64,000 bases of DNA from Trichosporon coremiiforme (taxonomy: Eukaryota > Basidiomycota > Tremellomycetes > Trichosporonales > Trichosporonaceae). Positions 8,980 through 18,409 of the stretch are shown here, piece after piece. The stretch is from the NCBI GenBank assembly GCA_039545355.1, contig BCJJ01000017.1, positions 897,949 through 961,948 on the forward strand, written 5' to 3'. The stretch's first letter is position 1. The number at the start of each line of letters is the position of its first letter. A program made the translations under genes and the position numbers. The notes beneath the pieces were generated by a model. That model saw only the letters and a list, made by a program, of their open reading frames with translations, was not told the DNA's origin and ran no database searches.

Positions 8980-10508
8980 ATCCAGGTGAGTCGTGAGCAT
9001 GTATCCGTCCGCCTTCCCGAGTACCAGGATGCTCGATCCAGCATCTGCACGGCTGCCTCAGATAACCCCAGGCGGTCATGCATCTATGGCCGCAACCCGT
9101 CGAAACCTTATATCTCAATGTCGGCATTCTGAATACCACCCTGCCCAGTTAGTGCCTGGCTTCAGACATGTTGCCTCTGCCTCAACATCCTCGATCGGAT
9201 GCAACTGCATCAGCAAGCTACCCTGAGAGAGCTTCATGCTCTTCTGTGCTCATCGAAGAGGTCACAGCTGGGTGTAGAACCACCTCTGAACAATTGTTAG
9301 CGCAGGTATTGTTGTGAGTCTAAACTCTCTACCTTTCGGATCGGCATTGGGTAAGGGTTGTCCCGTGTGATCCTAGAGCTCCCATCCGCTCGGATGTCAC
9401 GCCCGCTTCTCCTGTTGACATCACGAGATGACAACCCCACGTCCGAACAAGGTTGCAGCCCGTATGTCTTTGCATTGGAGCTCGCTCGCTCTCTTGTTGA
9501 TAATCGGATCTGGCTGCGGGCTACATGCATTGAGCCTGGCCGGTTGAAAGTAGGCATTGGGAGGGCTCATGACCAAGGAGTTAGAAGCGCGTGACCGGAC
9601 CTGCTGCGAAAAGGAGCTGCGCTGAGGTACGAGGCTGATACTCCTTGACGTACGTAGCATCGTAGTGCATAACTTGCTCTTTCGATTTGCTGCAGCGAAT
9701 TGACCCCACGGACTAAGCTTGTTGCATCCTGACTCCTGTGCGCCGAACCAGGCCACAATCCTGCTCCTTGCCACCTCCTGTGCCACCCTCCCGTGTCCTA
9801 TTCATTTCGCGTGGGCAAGCGCCCCGCATGCAGAAACAAGCTCCGGCCCAAAGTCTCATGAAACACCGATCAACCGGAAGCCAGGGCTGTGCACGAGAGA
9901 CGGAGAGGACGCGAATAAACGTGCCTCTGCCAGCAAGTGCTGAAATACGAACCTCACCCTCTCGGCATGGCTTCTACCCGCGGGCAGATTCGGAGGCAGG
10001 ATATGAGTAGGTTCACTGGTCACCCACAGCGCCAGCCTAGACGCCATAGAGCCTCCCGATCGCGCAGAACACCGCATTCTTGTATTTGTGGAGCGCGACA
10101 GTCTTCCTGTAGGTTCTGGACGTGAGATGCGATGTGGCATGGGGGGCGGGCTTTCACCAGATTTCCGTGCTGGCGGTGGACTGAGTGCTCAGTAAGACCG
10201 CTTCCGTACATAACGTCAGGTGGCGATGAATAGCGTAAAATCCACAGACTCAAGCATGTCTTAGAGGGTCAGAATCTCGTTCTGCAGTGGTGCGGTCCAG
10301 AATGATCGCTCTAAAGGCGAGGAGCTTGAGATTAGGCGATCATGTACAGTATCGCAATATTAAGTATTATAAAGCGATTTTGACCGGTCAGAACCAATTC
10401 GCTAGATCGTCACGAGTTTGCACTGCAAGACCCAAACATAGACGGCGATGCCCAACGCCGAATGATACCGCAGTCCCTGAACATCGGTTCATACTGTGCC
10501 ACGAGCAC
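8980..10508. other. Intergenic between the two membrane-protein paralogues
   Basis: About 1.5 kb without a convincing gene. A short AT-rich run lies near 10340-10380. Open frames on both strands (for example around 9421-9786) lack coding-like composition. Confidence 0.35.
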
Positions 10509-11498
10509 TCAGCTCTTCCATGTGTCACGGTAATGGGGGGGATGAACGGTACGCGGAGGAGGAGGGAAGGCTGGACCGGCATCCTCCGCGTACTCGCTAT
10601 CCTGGTCGGAGTGTCGAGGAGTGTCTTGCGAATAGTGCTGTGTCCGTTGCACTCCGCTGGAGGGAGGAGAGGAGAAGGGTCCTGGAGTGGACAGAGGGTA
10701 CGATACTGCTGGCGACCCTGCACTATGCACTTGTTGCCCGGGAGATGCGGACGACGATTGTGGTTGCCGGTAAGTCGGGAATTGGGCGTTCAACATTGTA
10801 TTGAGCTGCATCGTCTTCAAATTCGGCGGAGGCTGAGAGCTTGGGAGTGGCGCTTGCTCACCAACCGGGCTTGGCTCATCGATGTTGAAATACGGATGCA
10901 CTGTGTGGTCGACGACTGTTTCGTAGACTCGAGTCTCCCTCCCTTGCAGCCGCTTTTGAAGACGCCAGATCCAGAACAACAGTCCCAGAATGATTAAGAT
11001 GGCAACCACTCCGCCAATGATACCCAGAATCTCGCCGATACGACTTTTAGAACTTGATCCGTTACCTCCGGCACCGGCGGCCTTGTCTGTCGAACCAGAC
11101 GACGGAGTTGAGGTTACAGTGACGGTCGCGGGGGCCCAGGTTGCGTTCTTATCCGCCGGAAACACGTAAAGCGGGCAAGAGTGCCCCTCGTTCGAACGGA
11201 TGACCGATTGAAGGGAGTTTTGCCCAAGCGTTCCATTCTCCCCCGACGCGTCTTCGATGAAGATGTCGAGCCTCCTTCCTGGTTGAGAGTCCACGACGAA
11301 CTTGTAGGTTGTGTCGTTCCAGTATTGCTGGATCATGCGGAAGTTGCCGTCGACCTTGGCTTTCAGAGCATACGGCGGTACCCCGCCCCTCCACGACAGC
11401 ACGGATTCCATGCATGTCGTGTAAGGAGGATCCGCCGATAGGAAGGTGACTGGCTCGGCAGCAACGAAGGATATGAAAGCGAAGGTGGTCCACAGCAT
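10509..11498 (-). CDS. Type I single-pass membrane protein with C-terminal PPxY motif, paralogue 2 (329 aa)
   Basis: An intronless gene in the same orientation and with the same architecture as 7886-8932. It has a signal peptide (MLWTTFAFISFVAAE), an ectodomain opening with DPPYTTCMESVLSWRGGVPP, N-glycosylation sequons (NDTT, NGT, NAT) and a Ser/Gly-rich stalk. The transmembrane helix near residues 160-182 (IGGVVAILIILGLLFWIWRL) is followed by QKRLQ. The cytosolic tail ends SEYAEDAGPAF and HPPHYRDTWKS. The transmembrane end, the KTMQLNTM/KIMQLDTM segment in mid-tail and the last 30 residues are the best conserved parts between the paralogues. The ectodomain is more divergent, as expected for a surface-exposed region. 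PPHY is again a candidate WW-domain docking site. Confidence 0.75.
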   Translation of the reverse strand: MLWTTFAFISFVAAEPVTFLSADPPYTTCMESVLSWRGGVPPYALKAKVDGNFRMIQQYWNDTTYKFVVDSQPGRRLDIFIEDASGENGTLGQNSLQSVIRSNEGHSCPLYVFPADKNATWAPATVTVTSTPSSGSTDKAAGAGGNGSSSKSRIGEILGIIGGVVAILIILGLLFWIWRLQKRLQGRETRVYETVVDHTVHPYFNIDEPSPVGEQAPLPSSQPPPNLKTMQLNTMLNAQFPTYRQPQSSSASPGQQVHSAGSPAVSYPLSTPGPFSSPPSSGVQRTQHYSQDTPRHSDQDSEYAEDAGPAFPPPPRTVHPPHYRDTWKS

Positions 11499-12549
11499 GA
11501 GGGCGTTGTCAAAAGATCACTGCTTGGCTCTACGTCCTTATCGCATCACGATGGTGATGCTGATGCGCGTCGTGAACAGGTGACTCGCTTCCCAGATCGC
11601 TTCCGGAGCAAGCCCTGCATCGTATCCAGACAACCGGAAACTGCAGTTCAGATGGCCTCGGCACTGCGGTGAAGTAAAGTGGGGCACCGCGGAGCCAAAC
11701 CTTGAACCACCCGCGCTCAGCAACGAGGAGTCGCTCGGCATGACTGCACTGCGCACAGTTGAGTCAGTGGGAAGAGACATATCAGCAAATCTATGTAGCG
11801 GAGCTTGTTCAGAGTCTGACATCGTCCGTCAGCAACGGCCTCGCCAGAGACAGGGTAGATCCAACATCGTTTCTACACAGTTTAATTTGTCATATTCCTC
11901 GGCTGGATTGGTCAGCACGACGGCGCAGGTGGTCGCTACTGAGGCCGCCCGCTGATTGTCAAGCGCAGGTCAGACGCAGAATAACATGCCAGATCGAGAT
12001 CTAGCCGTGAGCGCTTTCAACTCAGTAGTATTGGTGCTGCTCAGAACATCGCTCTTCCAACTCCTCCTGGTATCCTGTCCTGGGAGTCTTGAGTCTCGTT
12101 AGCGAACTCTTTCGTTTTAACCATGAATCGTCGACGGTGACGATCAGCATGGCTCACTGTCAAGGCGTCCTGTTGGTAGGCTGGAGAGAGTGATATCATA
12201 GCCGGATCTGCGTGTTGGGAGCTCCTCCAGTCGACCAGGCGTTACCCGACCCGCTGCTGCACTTCTACTGCGTTGAAGTGTCGAATCCTGCCAGGAAAGG
12301 GATGGTGCAGCTTCGTTGCATCACGATAATTGATCGAGATGGCGATCTCGGCAGGGTCTAAGCAACGTGGAAAATGATGTGTTGTTTTCGGCCAACTCGA
12401 CACCGCTGAGGCATGCGGATCCTGAGAGGTGTGTCATGCCGTATCACAAGCCACGGTGTACCCCGCCGTCATCGCTCGTAGCTCGATCTCTACCACCCCT
12501 CCCCAAGCTCCATCGCCCTCCCCTCTTCCTCATAACGACTCCCAGGAAG
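11499..12549. other. Divergent promoter region of membrane paralogue 2 and VMA2
   Basis: About 1.05 kb with no gene recognised. The last 60 bases before the VMA2 ATG are pyrimidine-rich, typical of a fungal leader. A weak GCGATAAGG element lies about 35-45 bp before the membrane-protein ATG. Confidence 0.35.
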
Positions 12550-14258
12550 ATGGCCGACCCCCGCATCAGCGACCAGGACCTCGCGGCCATCAACGCCGTA
12601 AGTTAACTTCCGTTGTTCCGCAACTGACGCCAGGCCGCCGCCGTGCGCGAGTACTCGGTCAAGCCTCGTATGGACTACCGTACCGTGAACGCGGTCAACG
12701 GTCCTCTCGTTGTGCTTGACAACGTGCACTTCCCTTCCTACAATGAGATTGTTCAGATCACCCTTCCCGATGGCACCACCCGCGGTGGACAGGTGCTCGA
12801 GGTCTCCGGCAACAAGGCGATCGTCCAGGTCTTCGAGGGCACCACCGGTGTCGACACTTCGGCTACCCGTGTGTCCTTCTCCGGAGACAGCATGAAGCTC
12901 GCTGTGTCCGAGGACATGCTTGGTCGTGTGTTCAACGGTTCCGGTCAGCCGATCGACAAGGGACCGCGTGTTTGGGCCGAGGACTACCTCGACATCAACG
13001 GCTCCCCTATCAACCCGTACTCGCGTATCTACCCCGAGGAGATGATCCAGACTGGTATCTCGACCATCGACACCATGAACTCGATCGCTCGTGGACAGAA
13101 GATCCCCATCTTCTCCGCTTCCGGTGAGTCTACCGCCGTCTGTGCCACTGGGATGTTGCCCTGGATGGCAATAGCCCAAGCACGTGTACAAGCAGACATT
13201 GCGTTCATCGGCATACTAATAGGACAGGTCTTCCCCACAACGAGATTGCCGCGCAGATCTGTCGTCAGGCCGGTCTCGTCAAGCGTCCCGGTGCGACGAA
13301 GGGTGTGCACGACGGACACGAGGATAACTTCTCGATTGTCTTCGCTGCCATGGGTGTCAACATGGAGACTGCCCGTTTCTTCATGCAGGACTTTGCCGAG
13401 TCCGGTGCCATCTCGAACTCTACGCTGTTCATCAACCTCGCGTCCGACCCCACGATCGAACGTATCATTACGCCGCGTCTCGCGCTCACGACGGCCGAGT
13501 ACTTCGCGTACCAGCTCGAGAAGCACGTGCTCGTCGTCATGACCGACATGTCGTCGTACGCGGACGCGCTCCGTGAAGTGTCCGCCGCCCGTGAGGAGGT
13601 GCCGGGTCGTCGTGGTTACCCCGGTTACCTCTACACCGACTTGTCGACCATCTACGAGCGTGCCGGTCGTGTCGAGGGCCGCAACGGTTCGATCACGCAG
13701 ATTCCCATTCTCACCATGCCGAACGACGACATCACGCACCCGATTCCCGATCTTACTGGCTACATCACGGAGGGCCAGATCTTCGTCGACCGTCAGCTGT
13801 ACAACCGTCAGATCTACCCTCCCATCAACGTCCTGCCGTCTCTTTCGCGTCTCATGAAGTCCGCCATTGGCGAGAAGCTCACGCGCAAGGACCACGGCGA
13901 CGTCTCGAACCAGCTGTACGCCAAGTACGCCGTGGGCAAGGACGCTGCGTCGATGAAGGCCGTCGTCGGAGAGGAGGCGCTGAGCGCGGACGACAAGCTC
14001 GCGCTCGAGTTCCTTGACCGCTTCGAGAAGGAGTTCGTCGGCCAGGGCGCGTACGAGGCGCGTTCCATCTTCGAGTCGCTCGACATTGCCTGGGACCTCC
14101 TCCGCATCTTCCCCAAGGAGTCGCTCAACCGTATCTCGCCCAAGATCCTGCAGGAGTTCTACTCGCGCAAGGTCCGCGACGTCAAGTCCAAGCAGGGTGA
14201 CTCGGACTCGGCCGACAAGAAGGACGACAAGAAGGAGGAGAACCTCATTGACGCATAA
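12550..14258 (+). CDS. VMA2: V-type proton ATPase subunit B (V1 sector)
   Basis: Exons 12550..12597, 12634..13123 and 13228..14258 encode 522 aa, close to the usual length of about 500-520. Exon 1 encodes [16 protein letters not shown]. Introns are 36 nt and 104 nt, the second with a TACTAAT branch site. Family signatures include [20 protein letters not shown] at the start of the beta barrel, the [18 protein letters not shown] loop formed across intron 2, [18 protein letters not shown], and [11 protein letters not shown]. Subunit B is the non-catalytic nucleotide-binding partner of subunit A in the V1 hexamer and contributes residues to the ATP site. The enzyme acidifies vacuole and Golgi lumens. 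The C-terminus is an acidic/Lys-rich tail (about 20 residues). The gene is convergent with MCMBP, with 207 bp between stops. Confidence 0.97.
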
Positions 14259-14284
14259 GCACGCATGGCTTGCGTTTTTCTTCT

Positions 14285-14312
14285 AGTATAAATATTGTTA
14301 TGTAAGAGTTTT
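14285..14312 (+). terminator. AT-rich 3'-end signal between convergent VMA2 and MCMBP
   Basis: A TATAAATATTGTTATGTA run about 30 nt after the VMA2 stop resembles fungal polyadenylation efficiency and positioning elements. It is the only AT-rich tract in the spacer. Confidence 0.35.
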
Positions 14313-14465
14313 GCTTAAGCCGTGAGCAGCACGAGCGAAGCAAGTGATGCGACTGGTATAGACTTGCAATCAGCCGCAATGGCGTGCGCCGCCGGTGTGG
14401 CTGACGTGAGACTGCAAGAGATCAGTGAAATCGCGGCGAGATGGATACAATACATGCTGTCTAAT

Positions 14466-16160
14466 CTACTGAGTCGCCTCTCCGTTCGCCTGCTCCGCCG
14501 CACCATTCGCCTGAGCCAGTGCGGGCTGGGTCGGCTGACCCAGCGTCCTCCCCTGCGTCGTCTCCCTCCGTCTAGCCTCTCGCTCCGCATTCCGCCTCTC
14601 GAGCTCATTCTCGAGCTCGACTGCCCGCCGCCAGATTTGCCCCGTCACCTCGCTGCCCTCGCTTAATGTCAAAAGACGCGCAAGCTTCATGCGCAGCTTG
14701 AGCCGCGCCTCGGCCTGCTCGATACTGCCCGCGCCCCCCTCCTGGCGCTCGCGCACAAACTCGTCCTGGATCATTGTGGCCACGTCGTCGGGCATGCGGA
14801 AGGTTGCGGCGTGCGACGAGCTGGAGTGGTGTGCGAGGTAGTTGCGCCAGTTCTGCAGGTCGGAATCGGTTGGCTGCTGGACGGTGGAGGAGAGGGAGGC
14901 GGGGAGAGCGGCGTCGACGGGGAGGAGCGAACGGCCCTCTGACTCGACGAGGGCGCGGACGGAGGTCGGAATCCGCACACCGGACGAGTAGGGGTATTCG
15001 TACGTCAGGTTCTGCTCTGCGAGCAGCTCGGAGAGAGCCTGGAGGTTGCGCACGGCGCGTTCCTGCAGCTCTCCCTCACCCAGCGCGTCCTCATCGACGA
15101 GCAGGAGGGTGCCGGGAGCAAGCTGAAGCAGGCCGGGGGTGAGAAGGGCGCCGTCCGACTTCGGGCGGAACGGCGCGCGGTGCAGCAGGTCAAGCGAGAG
15201 GGGGAGGTTGACAAGCGCCGGAGTCAGGGGGGACAGATGCGCTTCCAGCGAGCTGCCGGACTTGGGCCGGATGACGTTGAGGTTGAGCTGGCCGAGGGCG
15301 ACGCCCTGCCTCACCTCTGGTCGAGCGAGGAGGGAGAGGAGCAGCAGCTCGCCAGCAGCCACGTCAGGCGGGTCGAATGAGCGGGAAAGGTGCTCCACGA
15401 GGCTCTGTCGGGCCGCGGCGTCGGTGGGGGAAGCGGCGTGCGGCGCATCGAGCACAGCGGCCTTCAGGACATGCACGGCGGGGACGAGGGAAACGTCGCC
15501 TTCGTCGAAGGAGGGGAGCATGCCCTGCGACACGATGCCGATCACGTCGAGCACAGAGGCGGGGCGGTAGGACGCATCAGCGTCGTAGACCTTCAGCAGC
15601 GCTGCGGGCGCCTTGTGACCGAGCGAGCTGAGCGGGTGTTTATCGGGCGTCTGGGTCGCAGCACCTCCAGTCGTAGCTGTCGTTTCGTTGAGACTGAGAC
15701 CTTCCAGCGCCTGCGCGGCTGACCCAGCAGAGGTGGACGAACGTGTCCAGTCCTGCAGTCCCGGAATCCTGATGTCAGCTAAAGAGCAGCAGCGGCTGAA
15801 GCTTACTCGACGCCCCATCCGATCCAGCGCTCATCGAGCCCACCATCGGCGCTCTGGTACACCTCGGCGGGAAAGCCAGTGTCCTGAAGCAGGGCGCGGA
15901 AGCGCACGACGTCGAGCGGCTTGCTGTCCTTGGAGTACTCGGGGATCTGTCGTCAGCTCGGACTACGGGGCTTCCAGCTGGTGAAACGACTCACAGACTC
16001 GGGATGCTCCAGGGCAGTCTGGACGCGGGCGGCGTAGTCCTCGCCGACGGCTGGGGTTTAGCTCTCACTGGGGCACTTTTGCAGAGGAGTGGTACGCACC
16101 AGGAGCGTCGGTCTCGCGGACTGCTATGGGGATAATATCTTCGACGGGAAGCATGGTCAT
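14466..16160 (-). CDS. MCMBP: Mini-chromosome maintenance complex-binding protein (MCMBP/ETG1 family)
   Basis: Exons complement(14466..15768, 15807..15946, 15995..16050, 16100..16160), about 519 aa. Introns are 38, 48 and 49 nt and all joins keep frame. The start is the ATG at 16160 (MTMLPVEDIIPIAV); a second ATG lies two codons later. Family landmarks are VRFRALLQDTGFPAEVYQS, then PLSSLGHKAPAALLKVYD with a YRPASVLDVIGIVS block. Later come GELLLLSLLARPEVR, GALLTPGLLQLAPGTLLLVD and SEGRSLLPVDAALP. MCMBP binds the MCM2-7 helicase subunits and helps unload or chaperone them in S phase (S. pombe Mcb1). An Ala-rich C-terminal tail with a predicted helix ends the protein. An MCB-like site lies close upstream. 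Confidence 0.9.
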
Positions 16161-17446
16161 GTTTAGGGAAGGTGAAGTGGAGGGTTTGTTGTTACCAGTC
16201 AGCCGTGGAAAGGACCAGGGCGCGAGCGCGTGGACGCGTAATGTCAGACGACGCGACGCAGCGGGGCCAAAATTGTGGAGGTCGACTGAGGGCTGCGGTG
16301 AGGGAAGGTCGATCGACGTATATTTTTGTCGGAACTGCGATGTTCGACGACATACTGCGCCCTGGTTAGAATTGGAAGGATGCAGCTTTGTGCACATGAT
16401 TGACTTGCATATCAGCACAGGCTGCTTGCATTGCGAAAGTTTTGGAGGTATGTGAAGGGAGTCAGTGGTGGGCGGGGTGCAGTCGGTCAATTCGACTCCC
16501 CTCGGCCAATTCCGCCGCACCCAGTCTGTCGTCCAGTCAACCCTCATCACTCAACGCATCAGCCCAGCTTTCCTTCCAGACCTCCAACAAGACGGCCTGC
16601 TAATGCTGAGACACTGAGAGCGTGAGCTCATGAGACATGGGACCCATGGGACCCCGGTATCAAAAGAACCGGGTGGCGAGCGGAATGCGCCACGGCTGAA
16701 ACGCACAAGCGACAGACGAGCCGGACATGAGATCTTCAGCTGGTGGCTGCTTGGCTGGAAGAGTGACAATTGAGGGCCGTCTGCGCACAGCTCACAGTGA
16801 CACATGCCTGCTCATCTGAGCGATCTGCGCCGTGACATGCTAGCGCATCTACTGTGAGCTGGGTGGCAAACACTGGCTCATGCCTAACATTAACTTCAAC
16901 TTCCGAGCTCCGAGCAAGCGTCCATGCCTCGGAAACCCTCGTCTCAATAAGTCGCACGTTTATCTCATACACCCTCCGAGTGTGCGCGGAATGACAGCCC
17001 TCGAAACAATCCTCTCAAACGATGACATCAGTACATCATTCCGCCATCGTGCCATATCTACGAACATTGGAAGTGAGCACCCCAAAATACGTTAATACAT
17101 CGCGGAATATCCGCGCTTCGTTCCCTTCATGTGCACTCGATTTCTACCAATTCAGATACGAGATTAACAGATCATCGGCATTACGACATGCCCGAGACGG
17201 AGGGTATGGAAGCATTCTCCCTTCTTGGGGCCAGAGCAGGTGATTGTCCTGATACGTGGGATGTGCGGGGCCGAGGTGGGGGCGTGGTCCCACGAGCCCA
17301 TACTTATCATAAGCTCATGACGGAGCTTCGTCACCGAGGGGTAGATCGAGGTTTGCAGCGGGGACGACTTGCGATCACGGCTGGAAAGGTGCAGAACGGT
17401 GGTGTAGCGCTAGTCCTCGCGGGAGTGTAGGTCGTGTGGGCAAATG
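16161..17446. other. MCMBP upstream region and intergenic DNA
   Basis: Apart from the ACGCGT site no gene is recognised. The open frame at 17131-17430 (+) has no family resemblance and was not accepted. Confidence 0.35.
16234..16239. promoter_or_regulatory. MCB-like element (ACGCGT) upstream of MCMBP
   Basis: The palindrome ACGCGT lies 74 bp before the MCMBP ATG. MluI cell-cycle boxes of this sequence bind MBF-type factors and drive G1/S transcription of replication genes in other fungi. One hexamer can occur by chance in GC-rich DNA. Confidence 0.35.
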
Positions 17447-17674
17447 TCACCGCTCCCCATCCTCGTCGCTGTCGTCGCTAGAGTCGAAGACAACCTCGCT
17501 CGTGCGCCTGCACTTGCTGCCAGTCTTGCTCCCAGCCTTGCCCATTGAGGTAGAGGTAGAGGGAGAAACAGTGAACGAATCAAGCCAGATCTCGAGCCGG
17601 TCCATCGCGTCTAGGATTGCGTCTTGGGTCGTTTCCATCTTGTGCAGGAGGGCAGGGTAGAGGTTTGACAGCAT
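17447..17674 (-). CDS. Small helical protein with Ser/Asp-rich tail (75 aa)
   Basis: A single exon from ATG 17674 to TGA 17447-17449. The N-terminal part (MLSNLYPALLHKMETTQDAI, continuing LDAMDRLEIWLDSF) is a regular amphipathic helix. A Ser/Thr/Lys linker follows, then a strongly acidic end (VVFDSSDDSDEDGER). The promoter is well formed: TATAAA at 17814-17819 and a long C/T-rich leader before the ATG, so I prefer this start to the longer upstream frame. The SSDDSDED tail looks like a casein kinase 2 target. Size and helical character recall small coiled-coil subunits of larger complexes (kinetochore or BLOC-type), but I recognise no specific family. Confidence 0.5.
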   Translation of the reverse strand: MLSNLYPALLHKMETTQDAILDAMDRLEIWLDSFTVSPSTSTSMGKAGSKTGSKCRRTSEVVFDSSDDSDEDGER

Positions 17675-17813
17675 GGCAATGGGCAGGGGTGATGGGCAGA
17701 GACGAGGCAGAGGCGGTGACAGAGACGCGCAGAGACAGGGAGAGACAACGAGGCGAGATGAGAGGGATGGTCGTGGGGACCGTTGCCACCAGAAACTGGG
17801 GTGTTTATATCTC

Positions 17814-17819
17814 TTATCA
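17814..17819 (-). promoter_or_regulatory. TATA box (TATAAA) of the 75-aa protein gene
   Basis: GATATAAACACC on the minus strand, about 140 nt before the ATG at 17674. It is followed by a C/T-rich leader typical of fungal transcripts. Confidence 0.5.
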
Positions 17820-18409
17820 CCCCCTCCAGTTGACGGGGATTGCGGGGGTGGCCGATGCATATCCGGGATTGAGACGGGGACGCCATGGGTCGCCGCGCGC
17901 CGTGGGAGTCACGTCGTTGATCGAGTCAATAGTCACACCCCTGGTCCGGCTCCTCCAAAGCCGTCGCTCGGCTCCGATAACCTCAGTTTCAAGCACCACC
18001 ACACAACGGACCTCTCGTTCTGATCGCCATGCTTGTTCTCACGGCGACACTTAGCAACTGCACTCTCATGCTCTCACACTTCTCGCAACCGTGATAACAC
18101 TATGCTCCGTGCGCTGTGCCCAGGTCGCTCGCAAACGCTCGCACCGGTCATCATCGTACATAGACACTACTGGGGCGGTATCGTCCATCCCGCGCTTTCT
18201 AGTCTGCGGGCGGGATGCTTTTGGAGCACTATCTCTAAAATACGTACGTACGTCATCAAATACAAATATATATGTAGGTAGTAAGGAAGGAGGCGCCTTC
18301 TAGCCTTCTGGGAATCCGGGAAACTGTGCGTAATAGTGGTGTGGGTTTGGGGGGCATTGGGGGCAGGGGATGTGGGTGTGTGATAGTTGTGGAAGTGGTA
18401 GAGAGCGAC
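17820..18409. other. Intergenic; promoter side of the 75-aa gene and 3' side of the DUF1765 gene
   Basis: No gene recognised. It includes the AT-rich 3'-end element at 18240-18280. Confidence 0.35.
18240..18280 (-). terminator. Probable 3'-end/polyadenylation region of the DUF1765 gene
   Basis: On the minus strand this AT-rich patch contains TACATATATATTTG and a (TACG)n run, 130-170 nt after the stop codon. TAYRTA-type elements of this kind direct fungal 3'-end formation. Confidence 0.35.

Noticed and set aside
13029..13895. 288-codon minus-strand frame opposite VMA2
   Set aside because: An antisense shadow of the conserved V-ATPase subunit.
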